64,000 bases of DNA, taken from assembly GCF_013812825.1 (NCBI RefSeq), contig NZ_JACCSU010000018.1, positions 31,485 to 95,484 on the forward strand. The letters are read 5' to 3'. The position numbers and the translations under genes are program-made. Under the pieces are notes generated by a model, which worked only from the letters and a program-made list of their open reading frames with translations, had not been told where the DNA came from and made no database searches. This document shows positions 1-7,747 of the stretch, piece after piece. The DNA comes from Sphingomonas sp. Lineage in GTDB: Bacteria > Pseudomonadota > Alphaproteobacteria > Sphingomonadales > Sphingomonadaceae. Position 1 is the stretch's first letter, and each line of letters starts with the position of its first letter.

Positions 1-465
1 GCTCGGCAGCCTGTCCTTGCGCGTGCCCCGGAAGGGAAAGCTTCTCCCGTGGTCCGCCGTATAGCCGTGGCCGATGTCCAGCGCCTTGAGCTGGGCGAGC
101 GTCCGATCGCGGGTCTCGCCCGTGCCGTCGGTGCGGCAGTCGACCGTCCAGTCGTGAAAGACGGCGATCTTGCCGTCTGCCGTCGGAGCGATGTCGATTT
201 CGACCATGTCGGCGCCGAGCCGCGCAGCGGCCTTCATCGAGCGAATGCTGTTCTCGAGATAATCGTGGACCGGAGGCTCGATCCGGTCGGCGGTGCAGGT
301 GTCGCGGCCGATCCCTTCGTGGTCGTAGAGCTGCGAGACCCCGCGATGGGCGATGAGCTTGATCGCTCCGCGCGGCGCATCGGCCAGCCAGCTCGCGTTG
401 ATCACGGTCAGCAGCAGCAGCAGGACCGCGAGCCCGAAGGCGGTCCAGCCCAGCCAATATTTCAT
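1..465 (-). CDS. Glycerophosphodiester phosphodiesterase family protein (partial, C-terminus off window)
   Basis: Reads leftward from ATG at 465 and leaves the window after about 155 codons. Residues 8-24 form a hydrophobic N-terminal anchor or signal. It is followed by the GDPD signature LIAHRG, an ENS(I/T)RSMKAA segment, and GADMVEIDIAPTADGKIAVFHD, which carries the metal-binding Glu/Asp and the second catalytic His of the TIM-barrel family. These enzymes hydrolyse glycerophosphodiesters to glycerol-3-phosphate and an alcohol. The start overlaps the ribF stop (ATGA), so the two genes are probably cotranscribed. The family call is secure; substrate and the rest of the protein cannot be seen. 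Confidence 0.85.
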   Translation of the reverse strand, partial: MKYWLGWTAFGLAVLLLLLTVINASWLADAPRGAIKLIAHRGVSQLYDHEGIGRDTCTADRIEPPVHDYLENSIRSMKAAARLGADMVEIDIAPTADGKIAVFHDWTVDCRTDGTGETRDRTLAQLKALDIGHGYTADHGRSFPFRGTRKDRLPS

Positions 466-1394
466 TGCGGAAGCGCCAGCAGCTTGCGCGCCTCCGCCGC
501 ATCCTCCTGCATCTGGGCAGCGAGAGCGGGCAGGTCGTCGAACTTGCGTTCCGGCCGGATGTAGGCGTGCAATGCGATCTCGATCGTCCGGCCGTAAAGG
601 TCGCCGTCGAAGCCGAACAGATTGGCTTCGAGCAATTCTTCGGGAGGTTCGAAGGTCGGGCGCACTCCCAGGCTCGCGACGCCGGGATATTCGCGATCGT
701 CGTCGAGCCGCACGTGCACCGCGTAGATGCCGTAGGCGGGCCGCTGGTATTCGCCGAGCCGGACGTTGGCGGTCGGGCAGCCGAGTTCGTGGCCGCGGCC
801 GTCGCCCCGCTCGACCGTCGCTTCGACTGCAAAGGGACGGCTCAGCAGCCGCGTTGCGCATCCGGGATCGCCGGCCTCCAGCGCCTCGCGGACCCGGCCG
901 GAGGAAATGCGCTGCCCGTCGAGCAGCACGGGCGCGATCGCCTCGGCGGCGATTCCGGATCGCAATCCGAGCGACTTGAGAGTTTCGACGTTGCCGCCGC
1001 GGCCTTTGCCGAAGGTGAAATCGTCGCCGGTGACGACGGCGGCGGCGCCGATGCGATCGCCGAGCAGGCCGGCGACGAACTCCTCGGCGGTGGTCGACGC
1101 GAGCTCCTTGTCGAAGCGGAACACCAGCATGGCGTCGGCGCCGGCGTGGGCGAACAGCCGCTGACGCTGGTCGAGGCTGGTGAGCTTGAACGGCGGCACG
1201 TCGGGCTTGAACAGGCGCACCGGATGCGGGTCGAAGGTGGCGACGATGACCGGCCGGCGCTCGTGGTGGCCGCGGGCGACGGCCCGGTTGACGACCGCCT
1301 GGTGGCCGAGGTGGAAGCCGTCGAAATTGCCGAGCGCAACGACCCCGGCGCGAAGCCGCTCGGGCAGGGGTTCATCGAGGGTCAGCCGCTCCAT
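462..1394 (-). CDS. ribF: Bifunctional riboflavin kinase / FAD synthetase
   Basis: 310 residues, the usual length for RibF. The N-terminal nucleotidyltransferase (FMN adenylyltransferase) half has the GNFDGFHLGHQAVV motif near residue 22, equivalent to the (H/T)xGH nucleotide-binding loop, and a later ISSGRVREAL segment. The C-terminal riboflavin kinase half has GCPTANV (the PTAN motif) and the Y-GIYAV and GVRPTF segments. It converts riboflavin to FMN and then FAD in the cytoplasm. The gene diverges from rpsM across about 250 bp and overlaps the downstream GDPD gene by 4 bp. No FMN riboswitch pattern is visible upstream. Confidence 0.97.
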   Translation of the reverse strand: MERLTLDEPLPERLRAGVVALGNFDGFHLGHQAVVNRAVARGHHERRPVIVATFDPHPVRLFKPDVPPFKLTSLDQRQRLFAHAGADAMLVFRFDKELASTTAEEFVAGLLGDRIGAAAVVTGDDFTFGKGRGGNVETLKSLGLRSGIAAEAIAPVLLDGQRISSGRVREALEAGDPGCATRLLSRPFAVEATVERGDGRGHELGCPTANVRLGEYQRPAYGIYAVHVRLDDDREYPGVASLGVRPTFEPPEELLEANLFGFDGDLYGRTIEIALHAYIRPERKFDDLPALAAQMQEDAAEARKLLALPQ

Positions 1395-1450
1395 CGTGCG
1401 GCGGCTCTATCCGGCTGGTCCGGCCGCCGCAATTGCCGCTCCCGCCGCGC

Positions 1451-1479
1451 TTGACTTGGTGTTGGTGAATTCCTATTTG
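1451..1479 (+). promoter_or_regulatory. Candidate sigma70 promoter of the rpsM operon
   Basis: TTGACT at 1451-1456 and TATTTG at 1474-1479 are separated by 17 bp, close to the housekeeping consensus. It lies in the divergent ribF/rpsM gap and points toward rpsM, giving a leader of roughly 160 nt. Assigned by eye only; no other box pair of comparable quality was seen in the gap. Confidence 0.5.
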
Positions 1480-1508
1480 CAACTCATCCCGATCAACCGG
1501 TTCCCGGC

Positions 1509-1568
1509 GGCGCATTCGTGCGCCCGTCGGGTTTTCGTTTGAGGGTTCTCGTCAAAGTTCGGCTTTGA
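1509..1568 (+). promoter_or_regulatory. Two TTCG-loop hairpins in the rpsM operon leader
   Basis: GGCGCA-TTCG-TGCGCC at 1509-1524 is a perfect 6-bp stem with a UUCG loop, followed shortly by a T-rich stretch (GTTTTCGTTT, 1531-1540) that makes it terminator-like. A second stem, TCAAAG (1552-1557) with CTTTGA (1563-1568), encloses TTCGG. Both lie between the predicted promoter and rpsM, so they could attenuate or regulate the ribosomal operon. The function is inferred from position and structure only. Confidence 0.4.
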
Positions 1569-1647
1569 TGGGCTCCCGATTGCGGGTGACTAGCGAGGAG
1601 ATGGGCGTCGGAATTCCCCCGCCCGTGGAGCTAAAAGAGGATTTGGA

Positions 1648-2016
1648 ATGGCCCGTATCGCCGGCGTGAACATACCCACCAACAAGCGCGTCGAGATCGC
1701 GCTCACCTACATCCACGGAATCGGCCGGAGCAAGGCCAGGAAGATCACCGAGAAGCTCGGGATCGGGCCGGAAAAGCGGGTCCAGGACCTGACCGACCAG
1801 GAAGTGCTCCACATCCGCGAGTCGATCGACGCCGACCACAATGTCGAGGGCGACCTTCGGCGCGAGACGGCGATGAACATCAAGCGGCTGATGGATCTGG
1901 CCTGCTACCGCGGCCTTCGCCACCGCAAGGGGCTGCCGGTCCGCGGCCAGCGCACCCACATCAACGCGCGCACCCGCAAGGGCAAGGCCAAGCCGATCGC
2001 CGGCAAGAAGAAGTAA
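1648..2016 (+). CDS. rpsM: 30S ribosomal protein S13
   Basis: 122 residues, full length. It starts [21 protein letters not shown] and contains the [10 protein letters not shown] helix-hairpin-helix and the C-terminal [19 protein letters not shown] tail that reaches the subunit interface and P-site tRNA. An AAGAGGA ribosome binding site precedes the ATG. First gene of the alpha-operon block rpsM-rpsK-rpoA. Upstream is the divergent ribF rather than secY/adk, the usual predecessors in many bacteria. Confidence 0.99.
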   Translation: MARIAGVNIPTNKRVEIALTYIHGIGRSKARKITEKLGIGPEKRVQDLTDQEVLHIRESIDADHNVEGDLRRETAMNIKRLMDLACYRGLRHRKGLPVRGQRTHINARTRKGKAKPIAGKKK

Positions 2017-2083
2017 GCGAGCGGCCATCCGGGGGATGGACGCGAGACACTTCTCCTACCAACGCAACAGGATTTAGGAACCC

Positions 2084-2473
2084 ATGGCTCAAGCACCCCA
2101 GCGCATCCGTCGGCGGGAGCGCAAGAACATCACCGCCGGAGTCGCGCACGTCAACGCCAGCTTCAACAACACGATGATCACCATCACCGACGCGCAGGGC
2201 AATGCGATCGCCTGGTCGAGCGCCGGGATGATGGGCTTCAAGGGCTCGCGCAAATCGACTCCCTACGCCGCCCAGGTCGCCGCCGAGGATGCCGGCAAGA
2301 AGGCCGCCGACCATGGCGTCCGGACGCTCGAGGTCGAGGTCAAGGGGCCGGGATCGGGCCGCGAAAGCGCGCTTCGGGCGCTGCAGGCGGTCGGGTTCCA
2401 GATCACCTCGATCCGCGACGTCACCCCGATCCCGCACAACGGGGTCCGGCCGTCCAAGCGGCGGAGAGTCTAG
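2084..2473 (+). CDS. rpsK: 30S ribosomal protein S11
   Basis: 129 residues, full length. Typical S11 sequence: [23 protein letters not shown] near the N-terminus, a central [14 protein letters not shown], and the C-terminal [18 protein letters not shown]. It is part of the 30S platform near the mRNA exit. It lies 67 bp after rpsM and 86 bp before rpoA; the rpsK-rpoA gap carries a palindromic repeat (2484-2503). Confidence 0.99.
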   Translation: MAQAPQRIRRRERKNITAGVAHVNASFNNTMITITDAQGNAIAWSSAGMMGFKGSRKSTPYAAQVAAEDAGKKAADHGVRTLEVEVKGPGSGRESALRALQAVGFQITSIRDVTPIPHNGVRPSKRRRV

Positions 2474-2483
2474 CGCCGGCTGG

Positions 2484-2503
2484 GTTCCCGCCTTCGCGGG
2501 AAC
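2484..2503. repeat. REP-like palindrome between rpsK and rpoA
   Basis: GTTCCCGC-CTTC-GCGGGAAC is a perfect 8-bp stem followed by GACGA. The same core (ATTCCCGC-GCAA-GCGGGAAT next to CGTC) occurs at 54441-54460, so this is a copy of a dispersed extragenic palindrome. It has no T-tract and lies inside the ribosomal operon, so it is unlikely to terminate fully. Confidence 0.6.
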
Positions 2504-2559
2504 GACGAGATTGAATTGAAATCAGGGGCTTGAACGCCCCCAACTGCCAAGGGAACAAC

Positions 2560-3627
2560 ATGGCCGTCAACGCAAAGAACTGGCAGGAACTCAAGAAGCC
2601 CAACAGCCTCGAGCGCAGGATCGGCGGCGATGCCCGCCGGCGCGCCTCGTTCGTCGCCGAGCCGCTGGAGCGCGGCTTCGGCATGACTCTCGGCAACTCG
2701 CTTCGCCGGGTGCTGCTGTCGTCGCTCCAGGGCGCCGCCGTCACCGCGATCACGATCGACGGAGCGCTGCACGAATTCTCTTCGCTGACGGGAGTGCGCG
2801 AGGACGTCACCGACATCGTTTTGAACGTCAAGCAGATCGCCCTCAAGATGGAAGGCGAGGGGCCCAAGCGCCTGCACTTGTCGGCGACCGGGCCCACGGA
2901 CGTGACCGCCGGGATGATCGCCACCACCGGCGACATCGAGGTCACCAACCCCGACCAGCTGATCTGCCACCTCGACGAGGGCGCGACCCTCAACATGGAG
3001 CTGACCGCCGACGTCGGCAAAGGCTATGTGCCGAGCCAGGCCAACCGCCCGGCCGACGCTCCGATCGGCCTGATCCCGGTCGACGCTCTGTACAGCCCGG
3101 TGCGCCAGGTCGCCTACAAGGTCGAGAACACCCGGGTCGGCCAGGAGCTCGATTACGACAAGCTGACGCTCACCATCGAGACCGACGGCACGATCAGTCC
3201 CGAGGACGCGCTCGGCTATGCGGCGCGGATCCTCCAGGACCAGCTGCAATTGTTCGTCCACTTCGAGGAGGGCGCGGTCCGCGCCCCGCAGCCGGCGATG
3301 ATGGGCGGCGCGCCGATGGCGGCCGAGCAGATCGCGGCCGACACCAACCAGCTCAACCGCTACCTGCTCAAGAAGGTCGACGAGCTCGAACTCAGCGTGC
3401 GCAGCGCCAATTGCCTGAAGAACGACAACATCATCTACATCGGCGACCTCGTGCAGAAAACCGAGGCGGAGATGCTCCGAACCCCAAACTTCGGCCGCAA
3501 GTCCCTGAACGAGATCAAGGAAGTGCTGGCGAGCATGGGGCTTCGGCTGGGCATGGACATCCCCGGCTGGCCGCCGGAAAATATTGAAGAGATGGCGAAG
3601 AAGCTCGAGCAGGAAATGCTGGGCTAG
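2560..3627 (+). CDS. rpoA: DNA-directed RNA polymerase subunit alpha
   Basis: 355 residues from the ATG at 2560 ([15 protein letters not shown]). This start has an AAGGGA site just upstream; an in-frame start at 2530 lacks one and adds ten atypical residues. The N-terminal dimerisation domain contains [20 protein letters not shown] and the C-terminal domain contains [23 protein letters not shown], with the UP-element and activator contact helices. Essential RNA polymerase subunit. In most bacteria rplQ follows directly; here a strong terminator and about 3.7 kb of other DNA intervene. Confidence 0.98.
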   Translation: MAVNAKNWQELKKPNSLERRIGGDARRRASFVAEPLERGFGMTLGNSLRRVLLSSLQGAAVTAITIDGALHEFSSLTGVREDVTDIVLNVKQIALKMEGEGPKRLHLSATGPTDVTAGMIATTGDIEVTNPDQLICHLDEGATLNMELTADVGKGYVPSQANRPADAPIGLIPVDALYSPVRQVAYKVENTRVGQELDYDKLTLTIETDGTISPEDALGYAARILQDQLQLFVHFEEGAVRAPQPAMMGGAPMAAEQIAADTNQLNRYLLKKVDELELSVRSANCLKNDNIIYIGDLVQKTEAEMLRTPNFGRKSLNEIKEVLASMGLRLGMDIPGWPPENIEEMAKKLEQEMLG

Positions 3628-3629
3628 AG

Positions 3630-3654
3630 CAGGCGAAAGTGGTACTTTCGCCTG
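3630..3654. repeat. Perfect palindrome after rpoA
   Basis: CAGGCGAAAGT-GGT-ACTTTCGCCTG, an 11-bp perfect stem starting 3 bp after the rpoA stop. No T-run follows directly. Its AAAGT...ACTTT core resembles palindromes at 53114-53138 and in the rpsM leader, so it may belong to a dispersed family or stabilise the 3' end of the mRNA. Confidence 0.55.
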
Positions 3655-3669
3655 GGTTAAGCAGGAAGG

Positions 3670-3703
3670 AGGGCCGCCCGAAGGGGCGGCCCTTTCTCTT
3701 TTT
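3670..3703 (+). terminator. Rho-independent terminator of the rpsM-rpsK-rpoA operon
   Basis: AGGGCCGCCC (3670-3679), loop GAAG, GGGCGGCCCT (3684-3693), then TTCTCTTTTT. A perfect 10-bp GC-rich stem with a U-rich tail. It implies that transcription ends after rpoA and that rplQ (7325) must have a separate promoter. Confidence 0.85.
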
Positions 3704-3778
3704 GCGGCTGTTACAATGTCCGATGCGAGGGTCAGCTTTGATGATTGGCGTCCGAGAAGGTTTCTCTCGGCATAATCG

Positions 3779-5065
3779 TCATCGACTAAGGGTCGCTACG
3801 AGAAATCGCTCTAACCGAGTCCAGGAAGTTCGTAGCTCGTTTTCTAGCGGCGCGAAGTCCGGTGAGTGTATGTAGCGTTGCATGCTGGGTATAGAGATGA
3901 GAGCATCATCGCGCCTAATCCGGTTGATTTCGTCTAGATAAGCATCGTCAATGATATCTCGGTCGCGAAGATTCGTTGCGACTGCGCCCACCCTTCGTGA
4001 AAGCCCTTCGGCAACCTCAAGGTTGTGTTCTGCGACGTAACCTTCGACGGCCATTTCGACGAGCATTCTCACCAGCGCTGCAATTGCGTTCGGATGAGTG
4101 TGTAATTGTAGTGTTTGCAATTCCTCCCAGATCGCGCGCGCGCGCTGCTGTGCACCAATCCAAGGGATGTGCGGTGCGTCACGTGGAATGAACGTGGTTT
4201 GCACCGGTGCAGGGCGCGGCCGCCGTCTGCGTGGTGCACGTGGGACTCCCTCTGGCGCCTCGGGCTGCGGTAATCGCTCTTCTTCCCCCGGAAGAGCGCC
4301 TTGCTGTTCAAGTTCGTTCAAATAAACGCGCTTGCCAGCGTTATCCCAAAGATCACCAAGGGTTACATTTCGGCGTGCTAGATCGGTTGTTATTCTACTA
4401 AGCGCGTCTGTGACGGCTTGGCGGTCGTGAGTAAGCCTCAAAGTCCCTCCAGCGGTGCTGACGCCCACTCGATTTCGGAACTCCTCTGAGGAAAGCAGTC
4501 GAGTGAGTGTCGACCAGGGAATGGCCTGTTCCGGAAGCCGATCTTCCGACTGCAAGAATCGTTCTACTTCGGCGGCAACGTTCACGCCGCCTCCAGTGCC
4601 TGTGCGTTCGGCGAAATTAAGCTTGGCTCGATCGTTCCAGTCTATCTGTCCGATGCCCTGTTGCGACCCAGTGTGGCGCCGGTGAAGAATCGCGTCGACC
4701 ACGTCCGGGTCGTTCTCTACCTGACACATTAGGGAGCGCGGGAAGTTGCCTTCCCACATACCGTGCAGTCCTCTGAAAAAAGCCTGCAATTCTTGGTTGG
4801 GGGCTCGCTGCGGTTCGAGTACGAGTTTCAAACAAGTGACGCGCCGGTTGCCGTCAAATACGACGAATTCCCGATTTACAGAGCGAACCAGCGGAGGATC
4901 GTAGATCGCCCGCTGCTCTGTTATATCGATAGCCAAGTTTCTCATCCGTTGATCATACAAGCGAAAGAGCTCCGCCACGGCTGCCGTTTCGTCGATTAGT
5001 TCACCATGGCGATCATTGGCCCGGTTCACGCGCAATTGGCTGATGGGCACCTCTCGGTAAGGCAT
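3779..5065 (-). CDS. ParB/Srx-superfamily N-terminal domain protein of unknown function
   Basis: 428 residues. It begins [20 protein letters not shown], the usual opening beta-strand of ParB/sulfiredoxin-fold domains. [22 protein letters not shown] follows near residues 55-80; [12 protein letters not shown] matches the phosphate-binding motif of ParB (GERR) and DUF262 (DGQQR) proteins. A Pro/Arg-rich linker at about 260-295 leads to a helical C-terminal region of unknown type. No HTH of a chromosome-partitioning ParB is apparent and no parA is nearby. GC looks to be in the mid-50s percent (sampled lines) against upper 60s around it, suggesting acquisition. It diverges from the DUF3883 gene across 86 bp. 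A role in defence or DNA processing is inference only. Confidence 0.65.
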   Translation of the reverse strand: MPYREVPISQLRVNRANDRHGELIDETAAVAELFRLYDQRMRNLAIDITEQRAIYDPPLVRSVNREFVVFDGNRRVTCLKLVLEPQRAPNQELQAFFRGLHGMWEGNFPRSLMCQVENDPDVVDAILHRRHTGSQQGIGQIDWNDRAKLNFAERTGTGGGVNVAAEVERFLQSEDRLPEQAIPWSTLTRLLSSEEFRNRVGVSTAGGTLRLTHDRQAVTDALSRITTDLARRNVTLGDLWDNAGKRVYLNELEQQGALPGEEERLPQPEAPEGVPRAPRRRRPRPAPVQTTFIPRDAPHIPWIGAQQRARAIWEELQTLQLHTHPNAIAALVRMLVEMAVEGYVAEHNLEVAEGLSRRVGAVATNLRDRDIIDDAYLDEINRIRRDDALISIPSMQRYIHSPDFAPLENELRTSWTRLERFLVATLSR

Positions 5066-5151
5066 GCCCTCGCTCCCTCAAAAGTGATCCGGCTTCGTTG
5101 ACTCTAGACAAGCGTGCTATCGCAGCAAGCGCGAGATGATATGCTAGGACG

Positions 5152-5988
5152 ATGAGCGACGTCCGCGGCACCGTCTGGTCCGACTGGGAAGTCGATGCGA
5201 TTGTCGCGGATTACTTCAGCATGCTCGGCGACGACCTTGGTGGTCGACCGTATAGCAAGGCTCAGCACAATGAGGCGCTGCAGCAGCTGATTCCGCGTAC
5301 CCGCAAGTCTATCGAGTTCAAGCATTGCAATATCAGCGCTGTGCTAGAGCGGCTCGGAATTCCCTACGTTGGCGGCTACAGACCGCTCGCGCATTTTCAA
5401 AACGCGCTCATTGACAGCGTCGAGCGCTATCTCACGGCCAAGGGGCAGCCGATATTCCAATTCACAGAGGCGGTCCCGGGGCTAGTTGCCGACACGCCGA
5501 CGCTTTGGATTGGTCCCCCTCCAGAAGTCACTGCGAAGGAGCAAAGTGAGCCCAATCGCCTTCGCCAGCTCGTCCGGAAATTCGATCCGGCTGAGCGAGA
5601 CGCGCGCAATCGCAAGCTCGGTAGACGAGGCGAGGAGTTGGTTTATCTGCGCGAACAACACGAGCTTCGGGCAGCAGGCCGGGATGATCTGGCGCGCAAA
5701 GTCGAGTGGACGTCTGAAGTGCGGGGAGACGGCGCCGGTTACGACATCCGTTCGTTCGATTTAGGTGGCGGCGAGCGGCTGATCGAGGTGAAGACAACCA
5801 ATGGCCCCGCCAAAACACCGTTCTTCCTTTCAGAGAATGAGAGGGCATTCAGTGACGAGCAACCAGACGCCTTCAAGTTGCTGCGTCTCTACTCCTTTAT
5901 CGAGAAGCCGAGTGCGTTTGAGATGCGGCCACCGCTGAGCGAACGGCTTGCCCTGAACCCGGTGAATTACCGAGCAAGTTTGATCTGA
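5152..5988 (+). CDS. DUF3883 domain-containing protein (PD-(D/E)XK nuclease fold)
   Basis: 278 residues. The C-terminal half shows the DUF3883 pattern: LGRRGEELVYLREQHEL (about 160-176), then GDGAGYDIRSFD and RLIEVKTTNGPAKTPFFLSENE (about 195-228). The Asp of GYD and the Glu and Lys of EVK are the expected metal-binding/catalytic residues of a PD-(D/E)XK fold, and all are present. The N-terminal 130 residues (SDWEVDAIVADYF...) look like the helical region often found before this domain. The ATG has only a close-spaced TAGGA, so the start is moderately sure. Low GC like its divergent neighbour. DUF3883 proteins often occur near restriction and other defence genes; no methylase or helicase is present here. 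Confidence 0.75.
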   Translation: MSDVRGTVWSDWEVDAIVADYFSMLGDDLGGRPYSKAQHNEALQQLIPRTRKSIEFKHCNISAVLERLGIPYVGGYRPLAHFQNALIDSVERYLTAKGQPIFQFTEAVPGLVADTPTLWIGPPPEVTAKEQSEPNRLRQLVRKFDPAERDARNRKLGRRGEELVYLREQHELRAAGRDDLARKVEWTSEVRGDGAGYDIRSFDLGGGERLIEVKTTNGPAKTPFFLSENERAFSDEQPDAFKLLRLYSFIEKPSAFEMRPPLSERLALNPVNYRASLI

Positions 5989-6075
5989 AGCGAAAGAAAC
6001 CGCTTTCCTACAGTGTTCCAGATAGGTTAAACACCGGCGCGATTCGAAACTGTTGGCGGTTCGTGGCGGCGCCGG

Positions 6076-6134
6076 CCCCTCCACCATTCGCTCTTTGGCG
6101 AATGGTCCCCCTCCCCTCGAATGGAGGGGCGGAG
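6076..6134. repeat. Dispersed palindromic repeat, copy 1
   Basis: Starts CCCCTCCACCA, contains the stem CCATTCGC...GCGAATGG, then GGTCCCCCTCCCC and a second stem CCCCTC-GAATG-GAGGGG. The same plan recurs at 7183-7241, 28634-28758, 55785-55840 and 56213-56260. It sits directly upstream of the HTH-like gene at 6154. Confidence 0.7.
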
Positions 6135-6153
6135 CAAAGAGGAACAACGACAC

Positions 6154-7146
6154 ATGACCAAGATACGAAAAACGCCGCGCTGGGCCGCGGTGTTTTTGCG
6201 CGCGCTGGAGCAGTGCGGGGAGGTGCGGCGGGCGGCGGACCTGGCGGGGGTGGATCATACTACCGCGTACAGCCGGCGTCGGAGTCATTCGGACTTTGCC
6301 GATGGCTGGGCGGAGGCGCTGGCGGCGTTCGGGGCAAATGGGGAGGAAGGGCGGTCCCTCGACAAGCTCGGGACGAACGTGGGTAGGGACATGCCCTCAC
6401 CCCAACCCTCAAGCTCCGCCCTGCGGTGCTCGGATGTCCCCCGGACATCCTGCGCGCCTCGCCCCGCGGGCGGGAGAGGGAGTTTTGATGCGGGGGCGGA
6501 ACTTGCGCTGCAGCCGGGCGCGGAGTCGGTGCGGGTGGCTCGCGCTGGGGCGGGGCGATGGAACGCGGCGGCGGAGAAGCGGTTCTTCGCCGCTCTGGCC
6601 GACCGGGCGAACGTTCGCGACGCGGCCGCGGCGGCGGGGTTTTCGACCAACGCCATCTACGCCCGGCGATTGCGGCGGCCCGCGTTCCGGCGCGCGTGGG
6701 AAGCGGCGGTCGAGACCGGCAAGGCGCGGCTGCAGATGCTGCTGATGGACGCGGCGGAGAAGGCGTTCGACCCCGAGCTGCTCGACGTGTCCGAGGAGGC
6801 GCCCAAGGTCAGCGTCGGCGAGGCGCTCAACATCCTGAAAGCGCGCGAAGGCAAGGAGAAGGAGCTGGGCGCGGGTGCGTCTGGCGGCCGCGGGTGGGGG
6901 GACCAGGCCGCGGAGATGAGCCAGGAAGACGAGGACGAGCTGCGCGCGCGCTTCATGGCCAAGCTCGACCGGCTGGTCGCCCAGGACGAGGAGCGCAAGA
7001 TCGCCAAGGGCTGGACCCGGCACGGCGAGACGCTGGTGCCGCCCGGCTGGGTGCCCGGCGCCGACTATGCCGCGCCGCCCGAAGAGCCGCCCAACCTGTG
7101 CGAGGCGGACCGGATCGGCTTGACTTATCGGCCGCCGTCGGCTTGA
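6154..7146 (+). CDS. Protein with two HTH-like repeats, terminase-small-subunit-like; function unknown
   Basis: 330 residues from the ATG at 6154, which has AGAGGA about 9 bp upstream. An in-frame ATG at 6121 lies inside the repeat and lacks a site. Two similar helical segments are seen: RWAAVFLRALEQCGEVRRAADLA...YSRRR at about 7-45 and RWNAAAEKRFFAALADRANVRDAAAAAGF..IYARR at about 131-170. Both resemble the N-terminal HTH of phage terminase small subunits. The C-terminal part is acidic/basic and low complexity. About 45 residues between the HTH segments are encoded by dispersed-repeat DNA. No other phage gene is adjacent, so a working terminase is unlikely; this may be a domesticated gene. 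Confidence 0.6.
   Translation: MTKIRKTPRWAAVFLRALEQCGEVRRAADLAGVDHTTAYSRRRSHSDFADGWAEALAAFGANGEEGRSLDKLGTNVGRDMPSPQPSSSALRCSDVPRTSCAPRPAGGRGSFDAGAELALQPGAESVRVARAGAGRWNAAAEKRFFAALADRANVRDAAAAAGFSTNAIYARRLRRPAFRRAWEAAVETGKARLQMLLMDAAEKAFDPELLDVSEEAPKVSVGEALNILKAREGKEKELGAGASGGRGWGDQAAEMSQEDEDELRARFMAKLDRLVAQDEERKIAKGWTRHGETLVPPGWVPGADYAAPPEEPPNLCEADRIGLTYRPPSA
6351..6490. repeat. Repeat DNA inserted in frame within the HTH-like gene
   Basis: Begins with GTCCCTCGACAAGCTCGGGACG (6351-6372), a motif family I recognise as widely dispersed in sphingomonads. It continues with CCCTCACCCCAACCCTC, a GGATGTCC-CC-GGACATCC stem, and GCGGGCGGGAGAGGGAG. Its purine/pyrimidine-strand-biased composition is unlike codon-driven sequence, and the translation is low complexity (Ser/Pro/Arg). 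The reading frame stays open through it. Confidence 0.6.
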
Positions 7147-7182
7147 GACCCGCTTCGCTCGAAGCAGTACTTTGAGCAAGGA

Positions 7183-7241
7183 CCCCTCCACCATCCTGCG
7201 GATGGTCCCCCTCCCCCCGAAGCAAAGCTCCGCGGGGAGGA
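7183..7241. repeat. Dispersed palindromic repeat, copy 2
   Basis: CCCCTCCACCATCC-TGC-GGATGGT, then CCCCCTCCCCCC...GGGGAGGA. Same architecture as the copy at 6076-6134. It lies between the HTH-like gene and rplQ, about 84 bp before the rplQ start, so any rplQ promoter is probably in 7242-7324. Confidence 0.7.
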
Positions 7242-7324
7242 ATTCATGGGTTTGTGGTGGCCACCCCGAGCGCCGCCTGGCTGGGGATACCTGACACGGT
7301 CCCCCGACGAACGGAGAACAAGCC

Positions 7325-7744
7325 ATGCGGCATCGCGTCGGCCATCGTAAGCTTCAGCGCACCTCGAGCCACCGGGCGGCCCTGTTCCGCAACATGGCGG
7401 CGGCGCTGATCAAGCACGAGCAGATCACCACCACCACCGCCAAGGCCAAGGAGCTGCGGCCCTATGTCGAGAAGCTGGTGACCCTGGCCAAGAAGGGCGG
7501 GCTGTCGAACCGGCGGCTCGCGCAGGGGCGGCTGATGGACGAGGCGCAGCTGGCCAAATTGTTCGACGTCATCGGGCCGCGCTACGACGGGCGCTCCGGC
7601 GGCTATACCCGGATCATCAAGGCGGGCATCCGGATGAGCGACGCCGCGCCGATCGCGATCATCGAGTTCGTCGACCGCGATCCCGACGCCAAGGGCCAGG
7701 ATTCGGGACCGGTGATGACCGACGAGGACGAGCTCGCCGCCTGA
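7325..7744 (+). CDS. rplQ: 50S ribosomal protein L17
   Basis: 139 residues. [24 protein letters not shown] is the diagnostic L17 N-terminus, followed by [20 protein letters not shown] and GGYTRI. The C-terminal extension ([19 protein letters not shown]) is common in alphaproteobacteria. Essential component of the 50S subunit near the exit tunnel. It is normally the last gene of the alpha operon after rpoA; here it is detached and preceded by repeat DNA. It converges with an L,D-transpeptidase gene, with only 3 bp between the stops. Confidence 0.99.
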   Translation: MRHRVGHRKLQRTSSHRAALFRNMAAALIKHEQITTTTAKAKELRPYVEKLVTLAKKGGLSNRRLAQGRLMDEAQLAKLFDVIGPRYDGRSGGYTRIIKAGIRMSDAAPIAIIEFVDRDPDAKGQDSGPVMTDEDELAA

Positions 7745-7747
7745 GGC

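Noticed and set aside
6154-7146. Prophage
   Set aside because: Only a terminase-small-subunit-like segment; no other phage gene, integrase or att site.
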